From DASQPA01 sp963756455 (GTDB lineage Bacteria > Acidobacteriota > Thermoanaerobaculia > Multivoradales > UBA5704), in assembly GCA_963756455.1 (NCBI GenBank), contig CAVWNC010000003.1:2914001-2978000 (forward strand): 64,000 nt of DNA. Reading direction: 5' to 3'. The position numbers and the translations under genes were made by a program. Below, piece after piece: positions 8,085 through 16,343 of the stretch (positions are counted from its first letter, which is position 1; every line of letters starts with the position of its first letter). Under the pieces are notes generated by a model. The model was not told where the DNA came from. It made no database searches and worked only from the letters and a program-made list of their open reading frames with translations.

Positions 8085-9764
8085 ATGCCCAGGATCCGCC
8101 CCAGCGATCGTGCCCTCGTCACTCTGCTTTCTCTCGTCACTCTCTTCCTCCCCCTCTCGCCGGTCCGCTCCCAGCCGCCTCCCACCCAGGCGCCGGACAA
8201 CACCCCGATCTTCGGCGAGGAGGTCGACGTCCGGGTGGTCAACGTCGAGGTGGTGGTCACCGACAAGCAGGGCAACCGGGTGACCGGCCTCTCGCCCAGT
8301 GACTTCCGACTGCGGGTGGACGGGAAGGACGTGCCGATCCAGTACTTCAGCGAGGTCCACGAGGGCCAGGCCGTGCCCGCCGCGCCGCCCACCGGGACCG
8401 AGACCGCGAGCCAGCCGGCGGAGCCGCCGACCTTGACCGCCGGCAAGGCCGTCGGCACGAGCTATCTCGTCTTCGTCGACGATTACTTCTCCTTCTCCGC
8501 GCAGCGCAACATCGTCCTCACCTCCATCCGCGAGCAGCTGAGCCGGTTGGGTCCCGACGACCGGATGGCGATCGTCGCCTACGACGGCAAGAAGCTCACC
8601 ATGCTCTCCTCCTGGTCGAATTCGCCCCGCGAGCTCGGGCACACGATCGCCCAGGCCATGGAGCGGCCGACCTATGGGATCCAGCGCGCCACCGAGCTGC
8701 GCAACTTCGAGACCGGGCGCCACGACGCGCCGAGCGCCGGGAGCACCCTCCCGGCCACCTCCTCGGCGACCACCCTCCTGAACTTCGACGAGATCGGCTA
8801 CGCCCGCGTCCTGGCGCAGCAGGTCGAGCGCGAGGCGACCGCGGCGGCCTCCGCCCTCCGCGCCTTCGCCCAACCGCCGGGCCGCAAGGTGATGCTCCTC
8901 CTCTCCGGCGGCTGGCCCTATTCGGCCCAGGACTATATGCTGAACAACGATCGCCCGATCCTCTCCCGCGACGTGCCGGAGGGCGAGCAGGTTCTGCGCC
9001 CTCTGGTGAGCACGGCGAACCTCCTCGGCTATACGCTCTATCCCGTCGACGTCCCGGGCATCGGGCCGAACACCTCCGACGTCGAGAACGTCGCGCCGGT
9101 CGGGCCGAACAACGAGCGCAAGTTCCAGGTCCAGCAGTCGCTCGAATTCGTCGCCAAGGAGACCGGCGGCCGCGCCCTTTTGAACTCGAAGCGCGTCGAC
9201 GTCCTGAACACCGCCGCTACCGATACCACCTCCTACTACTGGCTGGGTTTCACCCCCGACCGGAAGCGCGACGACAAGCGCCACGAGGTCAAGGTCACCG
9301 TCTCCAAAGCCGGCTTGACCGTCCGCACCCGCGACAACTTCTTCGACCTCTCGCGTTCCTCGGAGGTCTCGATGCAGGTCGAGAGCGCCATCCTCTTCGG
9401 CAATCCGGCGGGGACGAGCGGCATGCCGATGAAGGTGGGCAAGCCCATCGCGGCCGGTCGCGGCACCATGGAGGTGCCGATCACCCTGGCCCTCCCGGTC
9501 GACCGCTTCACCGTCCTCCCGGTCGCCGGCAAGTACGCCGCCGAGCTCGAGCTGCGCGCCGCCGCCCTCTCCGAGCAGGGGGAGCGCTCCGACATCCCCG
9601 TCATCCCCCTCACCTTGAAATCGGCCAAGCCGCCCGCCCCGGGCGGCCATGTCCGCTACGACGTCAAGCTCAAGCTCCGCGCCATCCCGCAGCACCTGGT
9701 GTTGGCGATCTACGACCCGCCGAGCGGCAAGGTCACCCTGGCCGAGGCGGACGTCCGGCCCTGA
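8085..9764 (+). CDS. Secreted VWFA-related Acidobacterial-domain protein
   Basis: A 559-residue exported protein. A signal peptide (about residues 1-28, ending PVRSQ) is followed by the segment typical of VWFA-related Acidobacterial-domain proteins (VDVRVVNVEVVVTDKQG, then a LSPSDFRLRVDGK stretch). A von Willebrand A-like domain follows (about 125-400), with FVDDYFSFSAQRN in the metal-site region and LLLSGGWPYSAQDY. The C-terminal part (about 420-559) is beta-rich. Members of this family are abundant in Acidobacteriota; their function is not established, though VWA domains usually bind proteins through a metal site. The GGAG before the ATG supports the start. It converges on the reprolysin gene. 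Confidence 0.88.
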   Translation: MPRIRPSDRALVTLLSLVTLFLPLSPVRSQPPPTQAPDNTPIFGEEVDVRVVNVEVVVTDKQGNRVTGLSPSDFRLRVDGKDVPIQYFSEVHEGQAVPAAPPTGTETASQPAEPPTLTAGKAVGTSYLVFVDDYFSFSAQRNIVLTSIREQLSRLGPDDRMAIVAYDGKKLTMLSSWSNSPRELGHTIAQAMERPTYGIQRATELRNFETGRHDAPSAGSTLPATSSATTLLNFDEIGYARVLAQQVEREATAAASALRAFAQPPGRKVMLLLSGGWPYSAQDYMLNNDRPILSRDVPEGEQVLRPLVSTANLLGYTLYPVDVPGIGPNTSDVENVAPVGPNNERKFQVQQSLEFVAKETGGRALLNSKRVDVLNTAATDTTSYYWLGFTPDRKRDDKRHEVKVTVSKAGLTVRTRDNFFDLSRSSEVSMQVESAILFGNPAGTSGMPMKVGKPIAAGRGTMEVPITLALPVDRFTVLPVAGKYAAELELRAAALSEQGERSDIPVIPLTLKSAKPPAPGGHVRYDVKLKLRAIPQHLVLAIYDPPSGKVTLAEADVRP

Positions 9765-9768
9765 GGCC

Positions 9769-9801
9769 GGAGCGCCCGGAGCGCCCGGAGCGCCCGGAGC
9801 G
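9769..9801. repeat. 9-bp tandem repeat (3.7 copies)
   Basis: The unit GGAGCGCCC repeats at 9769, 9778 and 9787, with a partial copy at 9796, just after the VWFA stop codon. It is one of several 8-13-bp simple repeats in the window. Confidence 0.85.
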
Positions 9802-9819
9802 ATATTGGCACAGGGGCCC

Positions 9820-9865
9820 GCAGGCCGGGCAGGGGGGGCAGAGCCCCCGTGCCTGCCCGGCCTGC
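9820..9865. terminator. Bidirectional terminator between convergent genes
   Basis: The arms 9820-9833 and 9852-9865 are perfectly complementary over 14 bp. An inner stem (9834-9839 with 9843-9848) extends the structure, giving a very stable hairpin midway between the convergent VWFA and reprolysin genes. There is no long T-run, so the termination function is inferred from position and stability. Confidence 0.65.
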
Positions 9866-9873
9866 CGCTCGAT

Positions 9874-9916
9874 TTGACGCTTTTATTTGACGCTCTTACT
9901 TGACGCTCTTACTTGA
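9874..9916. repeat. 13-bp tandem repeat spanning a stop codon
   Basis: TTGACGC-containing units of 13 bp begin at 9874, 9887 and 9900, with a partial fourth at 9913. The fourth overlaps the last codons and stop (9909-9911) of the reprolysin gene, so the duplication arose at the 3' end of that gene. Confidence 0.8.
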
Positions 9917-11978
9917 AATACCCCGCCACGTCGACGATCACCTGCACGCTTCCGGCCGCCCCGTTCTGCACCCCGAGGGTGCCGGTGCCGTCCGTCGAGA
10001 GTTCGAGGATGGCATTGTTGGTGCGGGTCTGGGTGGCGGTGAAGTTGATGGTGCTCGTCCCCAGGGGGATGGCGTTGCCGGCGTAGAAGCCCAAGAAACC
10101 GCCGCCGGTCTGGCCGGTCACCGTGACGTTGACCGCGAGCGACTTCGCCCCGGCCGGGATCCCGCAGTTGCCGATGGCGGTGAATTGGCGGAGAGCCGCC
10201 GGAGCGAGGATGGGACCCCCCAGGGGGCCGTTGGGGTTCCGGGTGTCGACCAGCCGGCAGAGCGGGAGCGTGTAGTAGCCGAGCGCCCCCGACGGTGAAT
10301 TGTAGAAGAAGGCGTTGGAGAGCGAGCCGCTCGAATTGCCCGGATTGGTCACGGTCGCCGCGACCGTCCCCGTGGCGTGCGCCCCGGTGAGCGCCGTGAT
10401 GGTGTTGCCCGAGACGACGACGCCGGTCGCCGGCACACCGCCGAGCGACACCGTCGCCCCGCTCTGGAAGTTGCTCCCGGTGAGGACGACCGGGGTGCTG
10501 CCGAGCGTCGTGCCGCTCTTCGGCGTGATCCCGGTCACGACCGGGGCCGTGCTCAGCGGCAGGATGCAGACGTTCTGGGCGTTCGCCATCGCCGCGTTGA
10601 TGTACTCGGTGAGCGAGCGCGGGTGGAAGACGAGCGAAGTGCCGCAGCCGCCGAGGAGCTGGCAATAGCTCATGAGGGTGCCGGTCACCGAGATGCCGTT
10701 GATCGTCTGCGGCGCCGGGCAGCTCGTGGCTCCCGAGTAGCAGCCCGCCTCCTGGTTGAAGCAGTTGTCGGCCGGCGGGCTGTAGCAGTGGGTATGGACC
10801 GAGCCGAAGTTGTGGCCGATCTCGTGCCCGACGACCTCCGCGTCGCCGGTCAGGTAGCTCTGCAGGAAGACCTGGCTGAAGCTGTAGCCGTAGGAGGTGT
10901 TGCAGAGCCCCGAGACCCAGGCGATGCCGGAGGCCGAGTTCGCCGAGCCCTTGCCCGACAGCATGACGGTGACGGCGCGGCTGACGTTGCCATAGTTGGC
11001 GGCCCAGTAGTCGGAGACTTCGGTGAGCTCCGCGCCGCTGGCGCCGCCGGTGCCGGGCTGGGTCCAGGGATCGGGGGTGGTCGAAACGCGGAGGAAAGTC
11101 GTCCCCTGGAGGAGACGGACGTGGAGGTCGCGCTCGTACATCACGGTCATCGCCCCGAAGAGGCTCGCGATGTAGCTCGTGGCGCTCGCGGTGCTGTTGC
11201 TGAACTTGTTGAGCAGCAGCTCGTTGTCGGTGTCGACCGCGACGGTCGCCGTGTGGAGGTCGGTGAAGGGCGGTCCGGTGCTGGCGCCGCCGCCGAGGAT
11301 CGAGCGCAGGGCTTTCGAGGTGTGGGTCGGGTCCTGGAGCGCCTCTTCCTCGCCGCAGCTCCAGTGCGGGGCGGCTCCTGCCGGGGTGGCGGCGGCGGTG
11401 CCATCCCCGACGCCCAGGGCCTCGGGGGCGGCGACGAGGTTCTGCCCGGGTTTTCCGGGGACGGGGCGCAGCTCGTAGAGACCGGTCGGCAGCTGGGTGA
11501 AGCTCTGGGTCGCTCCCGTCGCCGGGTCGATGGCGAGGAAGACCCGCACCTGGTCGTCGTCCTCCGCCATGCCCCAGTAGAGGGCGACGTTCGAGCGGGG
11601 AACCTCGATCTTCCCGGTCCCGTCCACCCGATAGATCTTCGCGTCCGGCGCATAGATCTCGTGGCGGGTGAGGACGACGTCCCTCCGGGTCTCGGGGGCC
11701 ACCGGCCAGTCGGTCACCCGCAGGCTGGCCTCGGGCGCCAGGGCGAGGAGGGCCGGGGTGAGGCCGGAGTCGAGCGTCACGAGCTCGGCGGTGCTCTTCT
11801 GGTCCGGTGCGACCACCCGCTCTCCCGGCCCGGCGCCCGGGATGCTCCCGATCGCTTCTGCGAGCGTCGTCGCCCGCGCACCGAGGGGGACGAGGAGAAA
11901 CAGGAGCACCGCGGCGAGCCGGGGCGTTGTAAAAAAGGACAGGGATTTGCTATGGCGTTCATGGCAGGGCTTCGACAT
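9909..11978 (-). CDS. Secreted reprolysin-like (M12B) zinc metalloprotease with IPT and C-terminal domains
   Basis: A 689-residue secreted protease. A signal peptide (about residues 12-36, hydrophobic AAVLLFLLVPLGARA) is followed by a propeptide-like region and a catalytic domain (about 235-460) with the metzincin zinc motif HEIGHNFGSVH near residue 385. The Met-turn is probably GTLMSYC. Cysteine pairs around it suit an extracellular enzyme. An IPT/TIG immunoglobulin-like domain follows (about 490-575, VTGITPKSGTTLGSTPVVL). The last about 110 residues form a beta domain opening with CRLVDTRNPNG, a module found at the C-terminus of many secreted bacterial proteins. It should cut extracellular protein. 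It is a single gene, convergent with the VWFA gene. Confidence 0.9.
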   Translation of the reverse strand: MSKPCHERHSKSLSFFTTPRLAAVLLFLLVPLGARATTLAEAIGSIPGAGPGERVVAPDQKSTAELVTLDSGLTPALLALAPEASLRVTDWPVAPETRRDVVLTRHEIYAPDAKIYRVDGTGKIEVPRSNVALYWGMAEDDDQVRVFLAIDPATGATQSFTQLPTGLYELRPVPGKPGQNLVAAPEALGVGDGTAAATPAGAAPHWSCGEEEALQDPTHTSKALRSILGGGASTGPPFTDLHTATVAVDTDNELLLNKFSNSTASATSYIASLFGAMTVMYERDLHVRLLQGTTFLRVSTTPDPWTQPGTGGASGAELTEVSDYWAANYGNVSRAVTVMLSGKGSANSASGIAWVSGLCNTSYGYSFSQVFLQSYLTGDAEVVGHEIGHNFGSVHTHCYSPPADNCFNQEAGCYSGATSCPAPQTINGISVTGTLMSYCQLLGGCGTSLVFHPRSLTEYINAAMANAQNVCILPLSTAPVVTGITPKSGTTLGSTPVVLTGSNFQSGATVSLGGVPATGVVVSGNTITALTGAHATGTVAATVTNPGNSSGSLSNAFFYNSPSGALGYYTLPLCRLVDTRNPNGPLGGPILAPAALRQFTAIGNCGIPAGAKSLAVNVTVTGQTGGGFLGFYAGNAIPLGTSTINFTATQTRTNNAILELSTDGTGTLGVQNGAAGSVQVIVDVAGYFK

Positions 11979-12080
11979 GACGTCCTCCGTGGGCGGACCG
12001 TAATCGTAAGGCTATCGCTAGTTGAGTATAAAGCCATGGACATGGTGTAGTTATTCCCGGCCTTCTCCCCTCCCTCCGTG

Positions 12081-12086
12081 TACAAT
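12081..12086 (+). promoter_or_regulatory. -10 element of the thioesterase gene
   Basis: TACAAT at 12081-12086 is a good -10 hexamer; no clear -35 is seen. The predicted start near 12093 lies downstream of the ATG at 12085, so the real start codon is more likely ATG 12097, with a leader of only a few nucleotides. Confidence 0.4.
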
Positions 12087-12096
12087 GTCTCCCCTC

Positions 12097-12855
12097 ATGA
12101 CCGCCCTGTCCGCGAACCGACTGCCCCTCTACTGTTTCCCCTATGGCGGAGCTGGCGCGTCGGCCTATCGGGACTGGTCGCCGGGGCTGCCGGAGTGGAT
12201 CGAGGTCAAGCCCATGCAGCCGCCGGGACGGGAGACGCGGTTTCGCGAGGCGCCGTACACGCGGCTCGCGCCGATGGTCTCTGAGATGGTGGGGAAGGTG
12301 GAGGCCGAGCGGGGGCCGTTCGCGCTCTTCGGGCACAGCCTGGGGGGGCTCGTCGCCTTCGAGCTGGCGAGGGAGCTCCGCCGGCAGGGCCGGCCGGCCC
12401 CGGTGCTCCTCGTCGTCTCCGGCTTCAGCGCCCCCCACCGGCTCCGCGACCGCGTGCGGGTCACCCATCTGGCACCCGACGACTTCTGGCGCGAGGTGCA
12501 GGTCCACTACGACGTCACCCCGGAGATCGTCGCCGAGCCCCTCTTTCGGGAGCTCGCCTATCCCGCCCTCAGAGCCGACCTGGAGATCGTCGAGACCTAC
12601 GTGCCCTACGACGAGCCGCCGTTCGACTTTCCCCTCCTCGCCTTAGGCGGCATCGGCGACCCCGAGGCTTCGCCGCAGCAGATCGAGGGCTGGCAGGAGT
12701 ACAGCCGTCGGCCCCTGCCGGTGCGGATCTTCCCCGGCGGTCACTTCTACGTCAACAGCTCCCGGCGGGAGGTGCTGGCGGAGATCGTGACGGCGGCTTC
12801 GGAGGCGTTGGTGACATCGGCGGGATCGGCGGCGGCCGCCGCCGATCCCGCCTAG
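12097..12855 (+). CDS. Type II thioesterase of NRPS/PKS pathways (external, GrsT-like)
   Basis: An alpha/beta-hydrolase of 252 residues (256 if ATG 12085 is used). It opens with the family signature LYCFPYGGAGASAYRDW. The nucleophile Ser is in GHSLGG (about residue 79) and the catalytic His in GGHFY (about 215). A catalytic Asp near 184 fits the GGIGDPEA segment. Type II thioesterases remove wrong or stalled acyl groups from carrier proteins of nonribosomal peptide and polyketide synthases. No synthase is adjacent: the NRPS-PKS operon begins about 17 kb away, beyond a transposon. The last residues are an Ala/Ser-rich tail, and the TAG stop lies inside an inverted-repeat tip (see 12852-13079), so the original C-terminus may have been altered by an insertion. 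Confidence 0.88.
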   Translation: MTALSANRLPLYCFPYGGAGASAYRDWSPGLPEWIEVKPMQPPGRETRFREAPYTRLAPMVSEMVGKVEAERGPFALFGHSLGGLVAFELARELRRQGRPAPVLLVVSGFSAPHRLRDRVRVTHLAPDDFWREVQVHYDVTPEIVAEPLFRELAYPALRADLEIVETYVPYDEPPFDFPLLALGGIGDPEASPQQIEGWQEYSRRPLPVRIFPGGHFYVNSSRREVLAEIVTAASEALVTSAGSAAAAADPA

Positions 12856-13079
12856 TGCAGTGCGTCCCACAGATGGGTCCTTATCCCTGTAGGTTCGCGC
12901 CGATCTTTCCTACCGTCATCCTGGAGGGAGCCCTAGCGACTGAAGGATCTGCGTGGCGGAAAGCTCCCATCCCCCAGATCCTTCGCTCCGCTCCAGGATG
13001 ACACGCCTTAAGGGAGTGGGTTGGCGGTTCTTTGGGCGTCCGCTCTATAAGGTACCGGATTTCTGGCGCACTACACTAG
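12852..13079. mobile_element. MITE-like element with 15-bp terminal inverted repeats
   Basis: The left tip CTAGTGCAGTGCGTC (12852-12866) and the reverse complement of the right tip, CTAGTGTAGTGCGCC (13079-13065), agree at 13 of 15 bases. TA dinucleotides at both tips suit an IS630/Tc1-type insertion. The body of about 226 bp has no gene and contains nested palindromes. I see no transposase of this type nearby, so it would be non-autonomous. The left tip supplies the stop codon of the thioesterase. Confidence 0.5.
12915..13002. repeat. REP-like palindromic element (GTCATCCTGGAG...CTCCAGGATGAC)
   Basis: The outer arms GTCATCCTGGAG (12915-12926) and CTCCAGGATGAC (12991-13002) are exact inverted copies. 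Inner arms GAAGGATCTG (12942-12951) and CAGATCCTTC (12975-12984) are also exact. Similar dispersed palindromes ending in CAGGATGAC occur in many bacterial genomes. A second partial copy (GTCATCCTGGAGGGA) is at 17012-17026, beyond the transposon and in the same orientation. Confidence 0.7.
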
Positions 13080-13311
13080 ACGTCTGATCTGGGGCAGATC
13101 TGTAAGAACGAGCCAGATTTTTCCCTGGGAGCGCCGGCGCTCCCAGGGAGCAGACCTCGTCGGTTTGAGGTCGGTGTCGAGTCCCGCGTAGTTCCGTGGC
13201 CGTCTTTTCGAGTTCTGTCGTGGCGGCGTAGGTCAGCAAGAGGTGGGTCCCGGATTCGGCCGGTTGCGGTGGAATCCGGGACAGATGACTTGGGGGCTGC
13301 CTGTTCTAGGT
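13080..13311. other. Gene-free segment with two strong palindromes
   Basis: No gene is seen. Positions 13122-13149 are a perfect 28-bp palindrome centred on GCCGGC. Positions 13247-13256 and 13273-13282 are 10-bp inverted copies of GTCCCGGATT, 30 nt downstream of the transposon operon's last stop. These may be transposon-end structures or terminators; neither has a T-run on the transcribed strand. Confidence 0.6.
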
Positions 13312-13557
13312 TTATTCTGCCTTCTTTCTCACCCTGGCGCTTGAGATCCATCTCCTGAGTCCGACGCGGACGTTCTTGAAACAGCCGGCCGGTCGGTTCT
13401 GGTAGTACCAGCGGAAAGTTTTGGTTTCTTCGAGAATGTCGAGATCCCGGAAGTCTTCGAGGAGCTCGTCGACAAACTCGGCGTCGAGTCGGGAGTCGAA
13501 CGGGTAGGCGGGCATCCGGCTCTTCAAATAGTCGAGGATGGGTTCGGCTTCGTTCAT
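13312..13557 (-). CDS. Small transposon protein of unknown function
   Basis: An 81-residue protein at the 3' end of the transposon operon. The N-terminal half is acidic (DAEFVDELLEDFRDLDILEE) and the C-terminal tail basic (RRWISSARVRKKAE). ATG 13557 overlaps the stop of the ATPase gene as ATGA, so it is translationally coupled and almost certainly real. I know no function; its position suggests an accessory to the ATPase or transposase. Confidence 0.8.
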   Translation of the reverse strand: MNEAEPILDYLKSRMPAYPFDSRLDAEFVDELLEDFRDLDILEETKTFRWYYQNRPAGCFKNVRVGLRRWISSARVRKKAE

Positions 13558-14360
13558 CCGCGTAATTCCTCCGCGGCGGTCAGGATGTGGTTGGGTTCGA
13601 CAAGCCTGGCGTGAGAGGTGGCGGCGACGGCGAGTGCGTGATGAGCGAGGGCGTCGATTCTTCTCATGACTCCTTGGGAAGCGTTGAAGAGGGCCTCGAC
13701 GGCGGGTTCGGTGAACAGCGGCCGCTCGAGGCCGGCGAGCTTGAGCCGGTGCTCGAGATAGAGGCGTGTGGTGTCGCGGTCGAATCCTCGCAGTGCGAAA
13801 CGGACGGTGATTCTCTGAGCGAGGGCCTCTAAGTGAGACAGTCTCAAGGCCTGTCGCAGGCCGGATTGTCCGGCCAGGAGCACGGCGAGCCGTCCCTGGC
13901 TGTCCCACTCGAAATTGGTGAGCAGAGGCAAGAGGGCGAGGACGTCGGGTCTCAAGTTGTGGGCCTCGTCGAGCAGGAGCAGGACGGTGAGGTGTCGTTC
14001 CTTGACGAGACGTTGGATTTCGTCCTGGAGGAGACGGAAAGTCATGGCGCGAGACCAGAGGGGTGTGAGGCCGAGAGCCAGGGCGATCTGGCGACAGAAG
14101 TCTGCGGGGTTGACGAGGTTGTCGTGGAGGTAGAGCACGCGGACCTGATCGGGGTGGAGATCGTCGCGCAGTCGTCTCAAGGCGGTGGACTTTCCGCTTC
14201 CGGGCTCACCGGTGAGCAGGCCGATGGCGCGGTTGTCGACCAGGTACCGCAGGCGCGAGTGCAGCTCTTCGAGCACGGGCGAACGGAAGAGCTGGTCGGC
14301 GCCTAAAGGTCGCTGGAAAGGCAGGCAGGTGAAGCCGAAGGCTGTGGTATAGAGATTCAT
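13554..14360 (-). CDS. ExeA-type AAA ATPase of the transposon (TniB/IstB-like role)
   Basis: A 268-residue AAA ATPase. It begins with the ExeA-family start (YTTAFGFTCLPFQRPL). Walker A is GEPGSGKST (about residues 51-59) and Walker B is VLLLLDEAHN. Arginine-rich sensor regions and a C-terminal helical lid (about 200-268) follow. In two-component transposons such as IS21, Tn552 or Mu, an ATPase of this class selects target DNA and activates the DDE transposase. The ATG overlaps the transposase stop (ATGA) and its own stop overlaps the next gene. Confidence 0.88.
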   Translation of the reverse strand: MNLYTTAFGFTCLPFQRPLGADQLFRSPVLEELHSRLRYLVDNRAIGLLTGEPGSGKSTALRRLRDDLHPDQVRVLYLHDNLVNPADFCRQIALALGLTPLWSRAMTFRLLQDEIQRLVKERHLTVLLLLDEAHNLRPDVLALLPLLTNFEWDSQGRLAVLLAGQSGLRQALRLSHLEALAQRITVRFALRGFDRDTTRLYLEHRLKLAGLERPLFTEPAVEALFNASQGVMRRIDALAHHALAVAATSHARLVEPNHILTAAEELRG

Positions 14361-15691
14361 TCCGGCTCCTCCCGGTAGAACTTCTTGGCGATGAGATCGA
14401 GATAGCTGATGCCGGTTGTGGGGGCCTGCGGCTCGGCGGTTTGGCCTTCGCGGGTGGCCCTTCGCAGAGTGGCGTTGGTGACGAGATCGAGTCGGCGCAG
14501 CGGTTTCTCGGCGGTTTCGCCACGGCGGCGGAAATGGACAGGTCGGCCCGGATCGTAGGGGTCATAGAGAACCTCGATGGTTTCGCCGGCAAAGCCATCG
14601 GGCGCCTCGTAGAGGCGGCTGTCGAGGTGGACGGTTCGGTCACGTCCGACCTTTCTGTCGACCTTCATGCGCAGCCACAGCTCGAGCTGCTCGGGCGCCT
14701 GGCGGATCAACGCTTGATCCTGGAGAAAGCGGTCGAGCGGAGTCATTCCACCGAGGCCACCGTGCGGGGTCTGGTGGTATTCGGCTTCGAGCCAGGCCCA
14801 GAAGACGCGGTTCAGCGATGCCAGGTCGCGCAGGATCTCGTCGGTGACGTGGGGCAGAAAGCTCTGGCGGACGTGGCGGAAGAAGCGCTCGATCTTGCCG
14901 CGCCCGCGCGGTCGGTGGGGCCGGGAGTGGATCAGGGCGACATTGAGGGTGGCGCAGATGACTTCCAGGTGGTGGGTGCGGAAGGTCGCTCCGTTGTCGC
15001 AGTACAGCCGCCGGGGCAGACCCCGGCGCAGCAGGGCCTGCTTGAAGGCGTCCTTGAAGCAGGCGGCGTTTTCAGCCAGGTAGAAGGCGGCAAAGGGAAC
15101 CATCCGCGAGGCGTCGTCGAGGAAGGCATAGAGGTAGGTCTTGCCGCCGTCGCGTCTTCCGGGCACCAGCAGGCGAGGCCCGTGCATGAGGTCTGAAGTC
15201 CACAGGTCGTTGACGTGCGGATGGGTGAAGGCCAGAGCGTCGGGCTCGCCGCCAGAAGCCGCCGCGGGTGCTGCGGGTGCCTGGCTGGCGAAGAAGCGAT
15301 GCACCGAGCTTCGCGACAGCCGCACCGTCTTGTCGACTTTGCCTGCCAGCATAACGGCGCGGATCAGGCTATCGAGAGACGCGCCGGGCCGCTCGGCGCG
15401 CAGCGCCAGCAGCAGCTCCTGCACCGGCTCCGGGATCGCCCGCGGTTTGCCGGTATCGGCTCGCGGGCGCGGTTTGAGCCCGTCGAAGCCATGGCGCTCG
15501 TAGAGCTCGATCCAATCGCGCACCGTGGTGCGGCCGATCTGGGTGCGCCGGCTGCCTGGCACGGTCCAGGTCTTGGCCGCGATGGCCGACAGCAGCTTCT
15601 CCTTCTCCCGCGGCGCCAACGGCCGGCTCACCAACTCGCTGATCACTCCATGGCGGAACAACGCGATCTTCTCTCTCAGGGTCTCATCCAT
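14357..15691 (-). CDS. DDE (rve) integrase-type transposase
   Basis: A 444-residue transposase. The N-terminal helix-turn-helix region (about residues 20-100) contains IGRTTVRDWIELYERHGFDG. The rve catalytic core carries the three acidic residues in LWTSDLMHG, LYCDNGATF and RGRGKIERFF. A C-terminal beta domain resembles the Mu transposase C-terminus (KVGRDRTVHLDSRLYEAP). The catalytic triad is intact. ATG 15691 was chosen because it overlaps the stop of the upstream zinc-ribbon gene by 8 nt; the frame is open further upstream but that part is antisense-like to nothing conserved. The relationship is to IS481/Mu-like elements with an ExeA-type ATPase; I cannot name the exact family. Confidence 0.9.
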   Translation of the reverse strand: MDETLREKIALFRHGVISELVSRPLAPREKEKLLSAIAAKTWTVPGSRRTQIGRTTVRDWIELYERHGFDGLKPRPRADTGKPRAIPEPVQELLLALRAERPGASLDSLIRAVMLAGKVDKTVRLSRSSVHRFFASQAPAAPAAASGGEPDALAFTHPHVNDLWTSDLMHGPRLLVPGRRDGGKTYLYAFLDDASRMVPFAAFYLAENAACFKDAFKQALLRRGLPRRLYCDNGATFRTHHLEVICATLNVALIHSRPHRPRGRGKIERFFRHVRQSFLPHVTDEILRDLASLNRVFWAWLEAEYHQTPHGGLGGMTPLDRFLQDQALIRQAPEQLELWLRMKVDRKVGRDRTVHLDSRLYEAPDGFAGETIEVLYDPYDPGRPVHFRRRGETAEKPLRRLDLVTNATLRRATREGQTAEPQAPTTGISYLDLIAKKFYREEPE

Positions 15692-16343
15692 GCTCAAAAG
15701 TCTCCTCGAACGGCTCGGAGGCCATCTCCGAACCAGCAGGAGATGTTTTGACACAACCTTTTTCTCTCGAACAGTTACCAAGTTGTGTGGGTAGACTCGA
15801 CCCGGGGTACCGAGGCCGGCCATGGCGGTACAGACCGCGCACCCCGCCGAGGAGACAGCCAAATCTCGACCAGAGATCGTGGCGCAGACGAGTCAGCCAC
15901 CCAGCAACAGCGCCGAACGCCGCTTGCGCTCGCTCCCACCACCGACCCTCCACCGCTGGCAGCAGCGCCAGAACCGAGGACGTCCAAGCCCCCTCGGCGC
16001 TGCGCCGCCAACCCCGTACCCGCCGGACCCCCTGAGGGTCAGCTTGCTCGGCCGCCTCGGCGCCGGCGCTCGGAGCGCCCGCCGAGAGAGCCGCCTCCAC
16101 GGCGCCCAACGTCGCATCCCGGTGGGCGCACAGATCCTCGGGAAACAGCGCGTGGCTGACTCCGCAGCGCGGGCACCGAACCCGACGCAACGGCTGAAGC
16201 TCACCGCCCAGACGGCGACGGTACGAACCATGACCTTGAAGGCGACAACCCTGGCAGCCAGGATCGGGACAGCTCACTGTCGGGATTGCCTCGCCGATCC
16301 GTTCCAGATACTCCTTGCAGCTGACACCCGGCAGGATTACCAT
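15684..16343 (-). CDS. DUF6431-like zinc-ribbon protein of the transposon
   Basis: A 219-residue protein. Residues about 20-75 hold two cysteine pairs in a zinc ribbon (VSCPDPGCQGC, then VRCPRCGVSHALFP), the pattern of DUF6431, a family I know from genes beside DDE transposases. The remainder is Ala/Gly/Arg-rich and poorly conserved. The ATG at 16343 follows an AGAGGAG site by 3-5 nt, and the stop overlaps the transposase ATG, making this the first gene of the four-gene transposon operon. A role in recognising element ends is inference from the zinc ribbon and the context. Confidence 0.75.
   Translation of the reverse strand: MVILPGVSCKEYLERIGEAIPTVSCPDPGCQGCRLQGHGSYRRRLGGELQPLRRVRCPRCGVSHALFPEDLCAHRDATLGAVEAALSAGAPSAGAEAAEQADPQGVRRVRGWRRSAEGAWTSSVLALLPAVEGRWWERAQAAFGAVAGWLTRLRHDLWSRFGCLLGGVRGLYRHGRPRYPGSSLPTQLGNCSREKGCVKTSPAGSEMASEPFEETFEHG

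Noticed and set aside
8016..9695. 559-codon minus-strand frame opposite the VWFA gene
   Set aside because: It is a mirror of a well-supported gene, low in complexity, with no recognisable domain.
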